Shown here piece by piece: positions 43,854 to 52,561 of a DNA stretch of 64,000 bases (position 1 is its first letter; every line of letters begins with the position of its first letter). The stretch is from an uncultured Paracoccaceae bacterium. GTDB lineage: Bacteria > Pseudomonadota > Alphaproteobacteria > Rhodobacterales > Rhodobacteraceae. The notes under the pieces were generated by a model, which was not told the DNA's origin, searched no databases, and saw nothing but the letters and a program-made list of their open reading frames with translations. The stretch spans positions 310,001 to 374,000 of the forward strand of contig CANMYO010000002.1 in assembly GCA_947502145.1 (NCBI GenBank). The letters are read 5' to 3'. Both the position numbers and the translations under genes were made by a program.

Positions 43854-43878
43854 GAGTGTTACAATTGACTTAACACTC
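43854..43878 (-). promoter_or_regulatory. Palindromic operator upstream of the glutathione transferase gene
   Basis: GAGTGTTA (43854-43861) and TAACACTC (43871-43878) are perfect 8-bp arms spaced 9 nt apart, 21 nt upstream of the start codon. The position is that of a repressor site over a promoter. TetR-, MarR- or HxlR-type binding is possible; no regulator gene is adjacent. Confidence 0.55.
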
Positions 43879-44082
43879 ATCGCCGGAACTGCAATGCACA
43901 GGACCTGTGACGATCACGGTATCGTCAGATCAGGTGGCTGGCTCTGATGAAAAGACCTGTCATCTGCTTGTGATCTTTTCCGTCATAAGATCGGGCATAT
44001 TCCGATGCCGATATTTGCCGTTTCTGACCGTCCGCATGGCGGGCGGTCAATTTCGGTTTGCGGCATGTAACTGCGTTTGGTG

Positions 44083-44096
44083 TTGATCCACATCAA
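44083..44096 (+). promoter_or_regulatory. FNR/FnrL-type box upstream of the uspA gene
   Basis: TTGAT-CCAC-ATCAA is an exact match to the consensus TTGAT-N4-ATCAA. It is centred 64 nt before the ATG. If FnrL activates as a class II factor, the start site would be near 44131 and GACAAT at 44119-44124 would be the -10. Confidence 0.75.
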
Positions 44097-44153
44097 CGCC
44101 GGAACCGGCCAGGTATGGGACAATGATACATCGAAAGAAGAGAGGAAAAACAG

Positions 44154-44594
44154 ATGTTTAAGACAATTCTTGTTTCATATGACGGGTCAGACCATGCGCA
44201 GAATGCATTTGATGCGGCTGCGGCCATAGCAAAGTCGTTTGGTGCGCAACTGCATGTCGCCCACACGCCGCAGGTTGATACGCCACCGATCGTGATCGGA
44301 TCGTTCGTCGCGGGCCTTGAGGTGCCACCCTCAGCAGCGCAAATCGCGGAAGCGGGCGCACATCTTGCCGAAGAAATAGGCAGACGTGCAAAGGATGCGG
44401 GCGTTGAGATCGCGCAGACTCATCTGGGGCGCGGAGATCCTGCCAATTTCACGTTATCGGTCGCGCAGCAGACAAATGCCGATCTGATCGTGATGGGCCG
44501 TCGCGGGTTGGGGGCTCTTGGGGCGCTGGCGCTTGGGTCAGTGTCGCAGGCGGTGTCACACGGGGCCAAATGCGCCTGTATGACCGTGATCTAG
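44154..44594 (+). CDS. Universal stress protein (UspA family)
   Basis: A 146-residue USP domain, beginning FKTILVSYDGSDHAQNAFDAAAAIAKSF. The ATP-binding motif G-2x-G-9x-G(S/T) is visible in VMGRRGLGALGALALGSVSQAVSHGAKC. A good ribosome-binding site (AGAGGAA) precedes the ATG. The upstream FNR-type box predicts induction at low oxygen, as for several USP genes in related bacteria. It is convergent with the response regulator gene, overlapping it by 4 nt. Confidence 0.92.
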   Translation: MFKTILVSYDGSDHAQNAFDAAAAIAKSFGAQLHVAHTPQVDTPPIVIGSFVAGLEVPPSAAQIAEAGAHLAEEIGRRAKDAGVEIAQTHLGRGDPANFTLSVAQQTNADLIVMGRRGLGALGALALGSVSQAVSHGAKCACMTVI

Positions 44595-45229
44595 ATTTGC
44601 CCAGTGCCCTGTAGCACCCCATGTTCGAGCGCGTAGCGGGTCAGTCCGGCGGTCGAACTGATGCCCAGCTTGCGCTTGATGTTCTGGCGGTGCGTTTCGA
44701 CCGTTCTGACCGAGATATCAAGCGTTTGTGCCACGTCCTTGTTGCTTTTGCCCTGTGCCAGTTCAAGCAGGATCGTCTGCTCGCGGCTGGTGAGGGTTTC
44801 CCGGCCGTCTGCGGTATTGGGTTCGAGCGATCCCCTGGCACCGGTGCAGAGATATTCGCCACCGGCCATCACCTTGGTGATCGCCGTGTGAATTTCCTCT
44901 GTCGGGACGTCCTTGAGGATGTAACCGACCGCACCGTGGCGCAGGGCGGTGGCGATGTATTCGGGGCTGTCATGCATGGACAGAATGACGATTTTCGTCT
45001 CGGGCCGCTTTTCAAGGATCATCTCGGTTGCGTTCAGGCCAGAGACACCCGGCATGTTGAGATCAAGCAGCATCACGTCGGGGGCCAGTGTCTCTACCTG
45101 GCTGACCGCGTCTTTGCCGTTTGTCAGCACGCCGACAACCAAGATGTCATCATAGCTTTCCAGGATGGATTGGATGCCTTCGGCGACCATCGGGTGATCA
45201 TCAACGATGACAATGCGGGTGGGGGGCAT
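44591..45229 (-). CDS. LuxR-type response regulator (NarL/FixJ family)
   Basis: A 212-residue regulator with a receiver domain (residues 1-120, Asp56 as the phosphorylation site in LLDLNMPG, Lys at SYVLKD-like GYILKD) and a C-terminal LuxR helix-turn-helix (about 145-205) with LTSREQTILLELAQGKSNKDVAQ and SVRTVETHRQNIKRKLG. Its ATG overlaps the stop of the histidine kinase gene by one nucleotide, so the pair is co-translated. It probably regulates the divergent TRAP operon. Its gene overlaps the uspA gene by 4 nt at the 3' end. Confidence 0.95.
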   Translation of the reverse strand: MPPTRIVIVDDHPMVAEGIQSILESYDDILVVGVLTNGKDAVSQVETLAPDVMLLDLNMPGVSGLNATEMILEKRPETKIVILSMHDSPEYIATALRHGAVGYILKDVPTEEIHTAITKVMAGGEYLCTGARGSLEPNTADGRETLTSREQTILLELAQGKSNKDVAQTLDISVRTVETHRQNIKRKLGISSTAGLTRYALEHGVLQGTGQI

Positions 45230-46638
45230 TATGCGGCCTCCTGATTGGTGTCTTTGGGCGCAAGCATGTGGGTCAGTGGGACCTGTGCCTCGATCAATGT
45301 GCCAGAGCTGTCGGACTGGATATGCAACTTGCCGCGCAGTTGTTCAATCCGCTCGGCCATGTTGCGCAGGCCAAGACCGCCAGCCCCCTTGGGCGGTGGC
45401 CACTGCATACCACGCCCGTTATCGGCGATGCGCAGCAACCCGCCCTTGCGGTTGCCCTTGAGCGACATGTCGACCCGGGTTGCATGGGCGTGACGTTCAA
45501 TATTGGTCAGCGCCTCTTGCGCGATGCGATAAAGTGCGATCCGCGCCTCTTGGTCCAGCCGATTGCGAAAGACAACGGTCTGGAAGTTGCAGGTAATGCC
45601 GGTCCGGGTGCTAAAGTCATCTGTCAGGGTTTGCAGTGCCGGGCCAAGTCCAAGGTCATCCAGCACGCCGGGGCGCAGATCGCGGCTGATGCGGCGGACC
45701 TCTTGAATTGCACCGCCAAGACCAGCAATGCCCTTTTCCAGCGATGCGCCTGCGGGGGTGTCTTTCAGGTTCAGACGTTTGCGGGTCAGTTCCAGCGCGT
45801 AGCGCACCCCAACAAGCATCTGGCTGATCCCGTCGTGCAGTTCGCGCGCAACGCGGCCGCGCTCTTCTTCCTGGGTATCAATGATGCGTTGGGTCAAGTC
45901 CTTGAGCTTGGCATCCGCCAGCCGCCGCTCGCGGATATTGAGGAACAGGCCGGACAGAAACACGCCCAGCACCGCCGCAATCGCGATACCGACAATGTAA
46001 AGCGACGTGCGCCTGATCCGGTCCTGCACGTCTGCACGCGCGGTGGCTACGGTATCAAGCACATCATCGATAAAAATGCCGGTGCCGATCACCCAGCGCC
46101 AGTCCTGCAAACCGTTCACATAGACCACCATGCGGCCAATCTCTCCGGTTGAGGGTTTGGGCCAGTCAAAGCTGTGATAGCCGCCGCCGGTGCGGGCGAT
46201 GCGGATGATTTCATCCGTGATCGCAATGCCGTTGTCATCCTTGAGGCCTGACCAGTTCCGCCCGATCAGATAGGTCTGGCGCGGGGCCACAAGGTTGGTG
46301 CCGTCATAGTCAAACACAAAGAAATAGCCGTCCTGCCCGTAAAGCATCGCGGCCAATTCCTGACTGACCGCCAGCTTGGCGTCATCATCATCCGGCGCCG
46401 CGCGCCCATAGGTGTTGACCACCGCGGTGCGGGCAATCGACAGGTAATTCTTGAGTTCGTTGCGTTTTGCCCCAATCAGCTGGGCTTCGAGAGCGGCAAT
46501 TTCACGTTCTGCCAATTGTCGGGACTGTGAGGTTACAACCAGCGAAATCAACGTCACGGCCAGGATAAGCGGTACTGTCGCCAGAAGGAAAACCTTCTGG
46601 CCGTATGTCAGATCAATCAGATTTCGCAGCGCATTCAT
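45229..46638 (-). CDS. Sensor histidine kinase with periplasmic Cache domain (NarX-like kinase)
   Basis: A 469-residue sensor. One membrane segment (about 16-36), a periplasmic Cache-type domain (about 40-205, with QDGYFFVFDYDGTNLVAP and RNWSGLKDDNG motifs), a second membrane segment (about 211-233), then a HisKA_3 dimerisation domain with His268 (RELHDGISQMLVG) and a HATPase domain (ALTNIERHAHATR, DNGRGM, GGLGLRNMAERI). Cache domains of this kind often bind small carboxylates. It is divergent from the TRAP operon and coupled to the response regulator. Confidence 0.95.
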   Translation of the reverse strand: MNALRNLIDLTYGQKVFLLATVPLILAVTLISLVVTSQSRQLAEREIAALEAQLIGAKRNELKNYLSIARTAVVNTYGRAAPDDDDAKLAVSQELAAMLYGQDGYFFVFDYDGTNLVAPRQTYLIGRNWSGLKDDNGIAITDEIIRIARTGGGYHSFDWPKPSTGEIGRMVVYVNGLQDWRWVIGTGIFIDDVLDTVATARADVQDRIRRTSLYIVGIAIAAVLGVFLSGLFLNIRERRLADAKLKDLTQRIIDTQEEERGRVARELHDGISQMLVGVRYALELTRKRLNLKDTPAGASLEKGIAGLGGAIQEVRRISRDLRPGVLDDLGLGPALQTLTDDFSTRTGITCNFQTVVFRNRLDQEARIALYRIAQEALTNIERHAHATRVDMSLKGNRKGGLLRIADNGRGMQWPPPKGAGGLGLRNMAERIEQLRGKLHIQSDSSGTLIEAQVPLTHMLAPKDTNQEAA

Positions 46639-46765
46639 CCCTGACAGATGTGAGGGGAATCAGCGCGAATCGCAAATCGAATCGCGCGTGACCGGTGACG
46701 TGGTGCACGCTAACACATCCTGAGGTTGATCCATTTGGGTGCAAATTGGTCAGTTTTTCTGGCAA

Positions 46766-46786
46766 TACTGCCGTTTCTACGCAGTA
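46766..46786 (+). promoter_or_regulatory. Inverted repeat in the kinase/TRAP divergent region, candidate response-regulator site
   Basis: TACTGC (46766-46771) and GCAGTA (46781-46786) are perfect arms spaced 9 nt apart, and the second arm is part of AGTACTGC, which repeats the first arm in direct orientation. It lies in the 254-nt divergent region. TAC-containing half sites are what NarL-type regulators prefer. The assignment is inferred. Confidence 0.35.
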
Positions 46787-46892
46787 CTGCGTATTCAAAG
46801 CCCGCGACGGTGCGGCTACGGTCTGGTCACGCACGAACCGCTGTTCGGGGTTCCGAATTGGCGGGCGGACGAAACCTAATGGGAGGAATTCA

Positions 46893-47978
46893 ATGGATCG
46901 TCGTTCATTTCTAAAAAATTCAGCGCTTGGCGGTACGGCTGCAGCAGCAACCGCACTGGCAGCGCCCGCATATGCGCAAGGCAACCGCACGCTGACGCTG
47001 GTCACCACATGGGGGCGTGGCCTTGCCGGTGTGCATGATGCCGCGCAGCGTGCCGCTGACAGCATCACCGCGATGTCGGATGGGACCCTGACGGTTGATC
47101 TGAAAGCCGCTGGCGAGCTTGTTGGCGCGTTTGAAGTGTTTGACGCCGTGACCTCTGGTCAGGCGGACATGTACCACGGCGCTGACTACTACTTTGTCAA
47201 CCAGCACCCGGCCTATGCGTTCTTCACCTCTGTGCCGTTCGGGATGACACCCGGCGAGCTGATCAACTGGTATTACCATGGTGGCGGTCACGAGGCACAT
47301 GACGAGCTGGGCCAGATCTTTGGTCTGAAGTCATTCCTTGCCGGGAACACAGGGCCACAGGCTGGTGGCTGGTTCGCAAAGGAAATCGCCGGTCCGGAAG
47401 ATTTCCAGGGCCTGAAGTTCCGTATGCCGGGGCTGGGTGGTCAGGCACTGGGCAAGATGGGTGCATCCGTGCAGAACCTGCCGGGTGCGGAAGTGTATCA
47501 GGCGCTGGCGTCCGGTGCGATTGACGGGACAGAGTGGATCGGTCCCTGGGCCGACGAAAAGGCGGGTTTCCAGGAAATCACCAAGTTCTACTATACCGCT
47601 GGTATGCATGAGCCGGGTGCGGGTCTGTCCCTTGCGACAAACCGCGAAGTCTTTGACAGCCTGAGCCCTGCGCATCAGAAAATCATCGAAGTGGCAGCAG
47701 GCGAAGCCCACCAGTGGAACCTGGGCCAGTTCATGAACAACAACGGTGCGGCGCTGCAGCGTCTGCAAGCCGGCGGCGTGAAAGTGCTGGAATTCCCTGA
47801 CAGCGTCTGGGATGCGATGGGTGCGGCTGCAAAAGAGACTATGGACACTGTTGATGGGCGTGATGACATCTATGACAGCATCCGCACGTCTTATAACGAA
47901 TCCATGGCCGCTTCGTCTGGCTGGATTCAGAAATCTGAAGGCGCATACCGCGCCCAGCGTGACCGCGTAACGGCTTAA
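46893..47978 (+). CDS. TRAP transporter substrate-binding protein, DctP/TakP type
   Basis: Periplasmic receptor of a TRAP transporter, 361 residues. The N-terminus has a twin-arginine signal (RRSFLKN, then hydrophobic LGGTAAAATALAAPAYA). The sequence resembles TakP-type proteins that bind keto acids or lactate: GADYYFVNQHPAYAFFTSVPFGM, GLKFRMPGLGGQALGKMG, EWIGPWADEK and the MHEPGAGLSLATNREVFD segment. I chose the ATG at 46893, with GGGAGGAA upstream. It is followed by the two membrane subunits at 130 and 12 nt spacing. The ligand is inferred only from similarity of pattern. Confidence 0.93.
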   Translation: MDRRSFLKNSALGGTAAAATALAAPAYAQGNRTLTLVTTWGRGLAGVHDAAQRAADSITAMSDGTLTVDLKAAGELVGAFEVFDAVTSGQADMYHGADYYFVNQHPAYAFFTSVPFGMTPGELINWYYHGGGHEAHDELGQIFGLKSFLAGNTGPQAGGWFAKEIAGPEDFQGLKFRMPGLGGQALGKMGASVQNLPGAEVYQALASGAIDGTEWIGPWADEKAGFQEITKFYYTAGMHEPGAGLSLATNREVFDSLSPAHQKIIEVAAGEAHQWNLGQFMNNNGAALQRLQAGGVKVLEFPDSVWDAMGAAAKETMDTVDGRDDIYDSIRTSYNESMAASSGWIQKSEGAYRAQRDRVTA

Positions 47979-48108
47979 GTCCGCACGCTAACACACTGAT
48001 TTCAAAACGGGTTCGCGCCATTGGCGCGGACCCAAATCCAAAGAGATTCATGTCTTGTTTGCAGCCCCCCGACGCGCGGGTCTGCGGTCATGCATTTGGG
48101 GGACCACC

Positions 48109-49140
48109 ATGGAAGACGAGATCACCTGCACAGGGTTCTTTCGCCCGGTCGAGGTCGAAGGGGCAGAGGCGACAATCAGTTGTCTGGAGAAGTTTCAGGG
48201 CAGTGGCGGATTGCAGTTTGTTGGCGGTCACCTGCTGGAAGCGCCTTACAATCTGGTCGCAGCCCTGGCCAACCCGTCATCCTGGCTGGCGTGGACCTCT
48301 GAGCTTTCGTTTTCCAACCGGTTTGCGGACGCCGAAAATGCTGAATCACTCATCCGGTTCATCTATTACGGCGCCTCTTGGGAACTGTTCTTTGTCTTTC
48401 TGTTCATTTTCCTCTGCGTGACGATCGCAGGATTGATCTACAACCGGTTCATGTGGGGCTGCGTGCGCAGCCTTGAGGGGTTTGCAAACGTTGTGGGGCG
48501 CATTGCGGCCTGGGCGGGCCTGCTGATGGTGCTGCAACAGGTGGTCATCATCTTCATGCAACGGGTCTTTGCGGTATCAGAGATTTCGCTGGGCCTTGGT
48601 GTCTCACTGACCAAGGACGTGTCCTGGTGGTCTGAGGAATTGAAATTCTACAACGCGATGATCGTGTGCCTTTGTGTCAGCTACACCTTTGTGCAGGGCG
48701 GCCATGTGCGCGTTGATCTGGTTTATTCGGCGATATCGTACCGGGCCAAACGGATCATCGACATGATCGGGTCGATGGTCTTTATGATCCCTGCCGCAGT
48801 GCTGACCTATTTTTACGGCTGGTTCTTTCTGTGGCGTCATCTGGTTACGCCCAAGCTGTCGGCCTCGGATGCGTCCAAGAACCTTGACCAACTGTTGTTG
48901 AAGGCAAGGGCGCTGAAATTCAACGTTGAGACCATCGGCTTTTCGCCCAATGGTTTCAACGGATACTACCTGTTCAAGGTCCTGTTGGTGTTGTTCACCA
49001 TCCTTGTCACCCTGCAAGCCATCGCGTTTTTCTACCGCTCTTACCTGGAATGGAAAGAAGGTCCGACAAGCGAAGGCAAATTCCTAGACAAAGACCGTTT
49101 GGGCGACCCTGTCGCCGAACAGGTCGCAGAAATTCACTAA
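48109..49140 (+). CDS. TRAP transporter small membrane subunit, large DctQ type
   Basis: A 343-residue DctQ subunit, about twice the length of typical DctQ proteins. It has a polar N-terminal stretch of ~80 residues, then four main membrane segments, with a long loop (TPKLSASDASKNLDQLLLKA through to FNGYY) before the last. The usual RVFAVSEISLGLGVSLTKDVSWW segment follows the second membrane segment, and the VQGGHVRVDLVYSAI stretch is typical. I chose the ATG at 48109; the frame is open to 48055 but without a good start. It lies 130 nt after dctP. Confidence 0.9.
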   Translation: MEDEITCTGFFRPVEVEGAEATISCLEKFQGSGGLQFVGGHLLEAPYNLVAALANPSSWLAWTSELSFSNRFADAENAESLIRFIYYGASWELFFVFLFIFLCVTIAGLIYNRFMWGCVRSLEGFANVVGRIAAWAGLLMVLQQVVIIFMQRVFAVSEISLGLGVSLTKDVSWWSEELKFYNAMIVCLCVSYTFVQGGHVRVDLVYSAISYRAKRIIDMIGSMVFMIPAAVLTYFYGWFFLWRHLVTPKLSASDASKNLDQLLLKARALKFNVETIGFSPNGFNGYYLFKVLLVLFTILVTLQAIAFFYRSYLEWKEGPTSEGKFLDKDRLGDPVAEQVAEIH

Positions 49141-49152
49141 GGGGCTGGTTGA

Positions 49153-51507
49153 ATGCTTTTCGGACTAGATGGCGTAGAAATTGGCCTGATCATTGTGTTC
49201 CTGACCTTGTTCGGGGCGATCCTGTCGGGGTTCCCGGTGGCGTTTGCCATCTCGGGCGCGGCGATCATTTCCTTTACGATTATTGCCCTGCTGGATGGCG
49301 GCGGGCTGCTTATTCACAACGCGGTGGATACCGGGTCTGATGCGTTCCGCGCCGCTGTTGCCGAAGGGTACAGGGCCGACAGTATCTCGGTCTTTACCCA
49401 TCCCGATCTGCCGCGCGTGCAAGAGGCGCTGTTCCCCGGTGGCTGGGAACTGGCGTTGGACCGCAACGTGTCCTTTGTCGTCAATCGGATGAACGAACGT
49501 GTCCTTGCGGGGCAGTCCATCGAAACGCTGCTTGCGGTGCTGATGTTCGTGATGATGGGCATCACGCTGGAGCGGTCGCGGATTGCTGATGAATTGCTGA
49601 CCACGATGGCGAAGGTTTTTGGCCCGCTGCCGGGTGGTCTGGCGGTGTCGATTGTGATCGTCGGGGCATTCCTTGCCGCGTCTACCGGGATTGTTGGTGC
49701 GACTGTTGTGACCATGGGGCTGCTGGCGCTGCCGACCATGTTGAAGAACAATTATTCCCCCGAGCTGTCGACCGGGGTGATTGCCGCCTCGGGCACGCTG
49801 GGGCAAATCATTCCGCCCTCAATCGTGATTGTGCTGTTGGGCACATTGGCGGGCGACCTTTACTCTGCCGCGCAGGAAGAGCGCGCGCGTGAGGCGGGGT
49901 GTTCGGATGCTTTGACTTTCCTTGGGGAGCCGGCTGTCGTGTCTGTCGGTACCCTGTTTCAGGCGGCGCTTTTGCCGGGGATCCTGCTGGCGTTTCTTTA
50001 TGCGGCTTATGCCTTTGGCTATGCGCTGCTGAACCCGTCCAAAGCCCCTGCCGTGCAGATGGATGGCCCAACCGGCGGTGAGGTCATTACCCGCAACGAG
50101 GCGTTGTTCTGGTTCCTTGGGGCACCGGTTGTGATCATCGGTCTGGCGGTTGCCGGAGGACAGATTGGTGCCGTTGGCAGCCAGTCGGTGATTGTGGACA
50201 GCTATACCGACGCCGGTCAGACAGCGAGTTTGCGCACCAATGTCGGCGAAGACTGTGCCGCGTCGATGATTGCATTGCACGGGCAGGATGCCTGGGACGC
50301 AGCGCTTGCCCAACAGTCCGAGATTGACGCCGCGGGCGGCGTGGCCGAAGCGCGCGAGTTGTCTGACGAAGAGCGCATGTCCCTGATCGAGGAACGCATC
50401 GCTGCGGCCCCGCCTTTGGGGTCCGGTATCACCATCGCAGCGGTGCTGATGGGCCTTGTCCTTGCGATTGCGCGGGGTGTGGCCCCTTCGGCAGACCCGA
50501 CCCGCTTGATTGCCGGGGCGGGTGGCATTCTGTTGTTGTTGTTGGTTGATATCCTGTTGATCGGGCCAACCACGTCGCCGGGGATCACGACGCTGTTGAT
50601 CGCAATTCCACTGATCATCACCTTTTACGGTCTAAGTTACGCGGGGCGGCTGGCCTTCAAGAACGACATTCTGCGCGTCGTGTTTCCGCCGCTTGTTCTG
50701 ATCGTTGCTGTCCTGGGGTCGATCCTTGGCGGGATCACCAACCCGACTCCGGCAGCGGCACTTGGTGCGGGTGGAGCGATCATGTTGGCGGCCTTCAGAA
50801 AGCTGCAGGACGAAGGGCGCAGTGGCCGTCTGGTTCTGCTAACTGCCGGGGCCGTCATGTTGATGCTGCTGGTCGGCGTGAACTTTGACATGCGGTTGGG
50901 GCAGGAGGTGGTCCTGCTTGAGAATTACATTGCCTATGGTGTCGCCTTTGGCAGCTTCCTGTTTGCGATCTTTGGATTGCTCTGGAGCTGCTGGGTGCTG
51001 ATATCGGGCGGTGTGCTGGCACCGGTGGTGCGTGAAACGGCCAAGGTTACCAGCATGGTCTTTACCATCCTGATTGGGTCACAGCTTTTGAATCTTGTGC
51101 TTATCTCGTTTGGAGGCGAGCATTATATCCAGCAATTCCTGAAGTCCTTCGAGAACGAATGGACGGTGTTCCTGATCGTGATGCTGGTTCTCTTTGTGCT
51201 TGGGTTCGTGCTGGATTTCCTTGAGATCATCTACATCGTGATCCCGATTGTCGGACCTGTGATCTATGGCGGCACGTTCGATCCCAAGTGGGTGACGATC
51301 ATGATCGCGGTGAACCTGCAGACGTCCTTCCTGACGCCGCCCTTCGGCTTTGCCCTGTTCTATCTGCGTGGGGTTGCCCCAAAAGAGATCACGACAGGAC
51401 AGATATATCGCGGCGTAATGCCTTTCATCGGGATCCAGGTTCTGGGGCTGCTGCTGTTGGCGCTGGTGCCAAGCGTGGTCACGATCGTGCCAAATCTGCT
51501 GAACTGA
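49153..51507 (+). CDS. TRAP transporter large membrane subunit, extended DctM type
   Basis: A 784-residue DctM, much longer than the usual 430. The transporter core is visible: the N-terminal GAILSGFPVAFAISGAA segment, the SIVIVGAFLAASTGIVGATVVTMG stretch, SGTLGQIIPPSIVIVLLG, and at the C-terminus LQTSFLTPPFGFALFYLRG. Two polar loops (about 55-110 and 320-400) and an extra block of about six membrane segments (roughly 405-560) are inserted. The TakM-type family has such an insertion. The gene lies 12 nt after DctQ. A long hairpin follows its stop. Confidence 0.93.
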   Translation: MLFGLDGVEIGLIIVFLTLFGAILSGFPVAFAISGAAIISFTIIALLDGGGLLIHNAVDTGSDAFRAAVAEGYRADSISVFTHPDLPRVQEALFPGGWELALDRNVSFVVNRMNERVLAGQSIETLLAVLMFVMMGITLERSRIADELLTTMAKVFGPLPGGLAVSIVIVGAFLAASTGIVGATVVTMGLLALPTMLKNNYSPELSTGVIAASGTLGQIIPPSIVIVLLGTLAGDLYSAAQEERAREAGCSDALTFLGEPAVVSVGTLFQAALLPGILLAFLYAAYAFGYALLNPSKAPAVQMDGPTGGEVITRNEALFWFLGAPVVIIGLAVAGGQIGAVGSQSVIVDSYTDAGQTASLRTNVGEDCAASMIALHGQDAWDAALAQQSEIDAAGGVAEARELSDEERMSLIEERIAAAPPLGSGITIAAVLMGLVLAIARGVAPSADPTRLIAGAGGILLLLLVDILLIGPTTSPGITTLLIAIPLIITFYGLSYAGRLAFKNDILRVVFPPLVLIVAVLGSILGGITNPTPAAALGAGGAIMLAAFRKLQDEGRSGRLVLLTAGAVMLMLLVGVNFDMRLGQEVVLLENYIAYGVAFGSFLFAIFGLLWSCWVLISGGVLAPVVRETAKVTSMVFTILIGSQLLNLVLISFGGEHYIQQFLKSFENEWTVFLIVMLVLFVLGFVLDFLEIIYIVIPIVGPVIYGGTFDPKWVTIMIAVNLQTSFLTPPFGFALFYLRGVAPKEITTGQIYRGVMPFIGIQVLGLLLLALVPSVVTIVPNLLN

Positions 51508-51512
51508 CCGGC

Positions 51513-51547
51513 CGCGGCAAACCGACAGAAAATGCTGGTTTGCCGCG
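51513..51547 (+). terminator. Long hairpin after the TRAP operon
   Basis: Stem CGCGGCAAACC / GGTTTGCCGCG (11 bp, loop 13 nt) 6 nt after the DctM stop. No T-run follows, so it may protect the mRNA end or need Rho. Confidence 0.5.
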
Positions 51548-51601
51548 CCACGCTGTCCTAGGTTTTGACTAACCTTGGGTAAGGCAACGGAGAGGTTCAT
51601 C

Positions 51602-52561
51602 ATGGCGGCAAATCCCGGCGGGACAGGTTACACCTATACCTATGAAACCGGCGGGCTATACGCCACGTCACGCACGGCATCCTTTGAGGGACCAATCGTG
51701 CGCCGCAAAACCACGGCGGGGCGTGCAGCAACTCCGGACCCTCTGGCGGGCAATACCGCCCAGTATCTTAATGACGCTGATGAAACGGAGATGGCGCTGA
51801 TCGGCTACGAAAACGGCCATCTGATCGCGCTTTCATTGGGGGGACCCGATGAATCGAGCAATGTTGTGCCGATGTCATCGCATGTCAATCAGGTCACGTA
51901 CCGGGCCGTTGAGACCGAGATTTATGACGATACAGGGATCACCCATATGCGGGTGACGGTTGACTATAGCGAGGACGTCTTTGTCATTCCGGTTCAATTC
52001 AACATCAGCATCAAGCGCGGCGCCCATGCGGCGGATTTTACCCATTACAAGACCATCGACATGACAGAACAGGCCGCCCAGCCATTTGCCATCATCCTGG
52101 ATGACTATTGGCGTGCGGCGACCCAGATCATTGTGGCCAACCTGCCCGCAGAGAAACAGCCGGGAACACCATATGCCTTTCTGGATGCGTTGCGGCCGCA
52201 GCTGGGGTTGCCGGAGCCAGAAAAGACCACATTTTTCTCTGTGAAAGAGCGAATGATGATCATGTATGTCAATGCGCTCTACAATGCTGAGTACGGTGGC
52301 ATCCTGATGTCTGATCTGCCGATTGAGCTGGACCCGTTTGTAACGCTGGTCCTGCGCGGCGGGCGCAACCGGCCGCAGGTTGATCATATTCTGCCACGGT
52401 CCTACGGCGGATCAAATGCCTTTGCCAACGCGCAGCTGATCAGCGCGGCGGCAAACAACGGCAAGAAGGCGGCAGTGACGGAAGCACAGTTGCAGGCGGC
52501 GCTGGCCGATGCACGACAAATGCCAGCGCGCGCTGCACATTACACGGGCAGTTATACCTAG
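51602..52561 (+). CDS. Protein with two nuclease-like domains (NucA-type and HNH-type)
   Basis: A 319-residue protein with two recognisable nuclease-like segments. The first (about residues 55-125) resembles the non-specific DNA/RNA endonuclease family: [19 protein letters not shown] with its His and later MSSHVNQ with an Asn, close to the R-G-H...N pattern. The second, near the C-terminus (about 260-305), resembles an HNH nuclease: [20 protein letters not shown], followed by an Asn-Gly-Lys end. No signal peptide or membrane segment is visible. ACGGAGAGG precedes the ATG. The neighbours do not look like an immunity gene, though toxins and effectors use such domains. It overlaps the convergent Bpt gene by 4 nt. 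Catalysis is inferred. Confidence 0.7.
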   Translation: MAANPGGTGYTYTYETGGLYATSRTASFEGPIVRRKTTAGRAATPDPLAGNTAQYLNDADETEMALIGYENGHLIALSLGGPDESSNVVPMSSHVNQVTYRAVETEIYDDTGITHMRVTVDYSEDVFVIPVQFNISIKRGAHAADFTHYKTIDMTEQAAQPFAIILDDYWRAATQIIVANLPAEKQPGTPYAFLDALRPQLGLPEPEKTTFFSVKERMMIMYVNALYNAEYGGILMSDLPIELDPFVTLVLRGGRNRPQVDHILPRSYGGSNAFANAQLISAAANNGKKAAVTEAQLQAALADARQMPARAAHYTGSYT

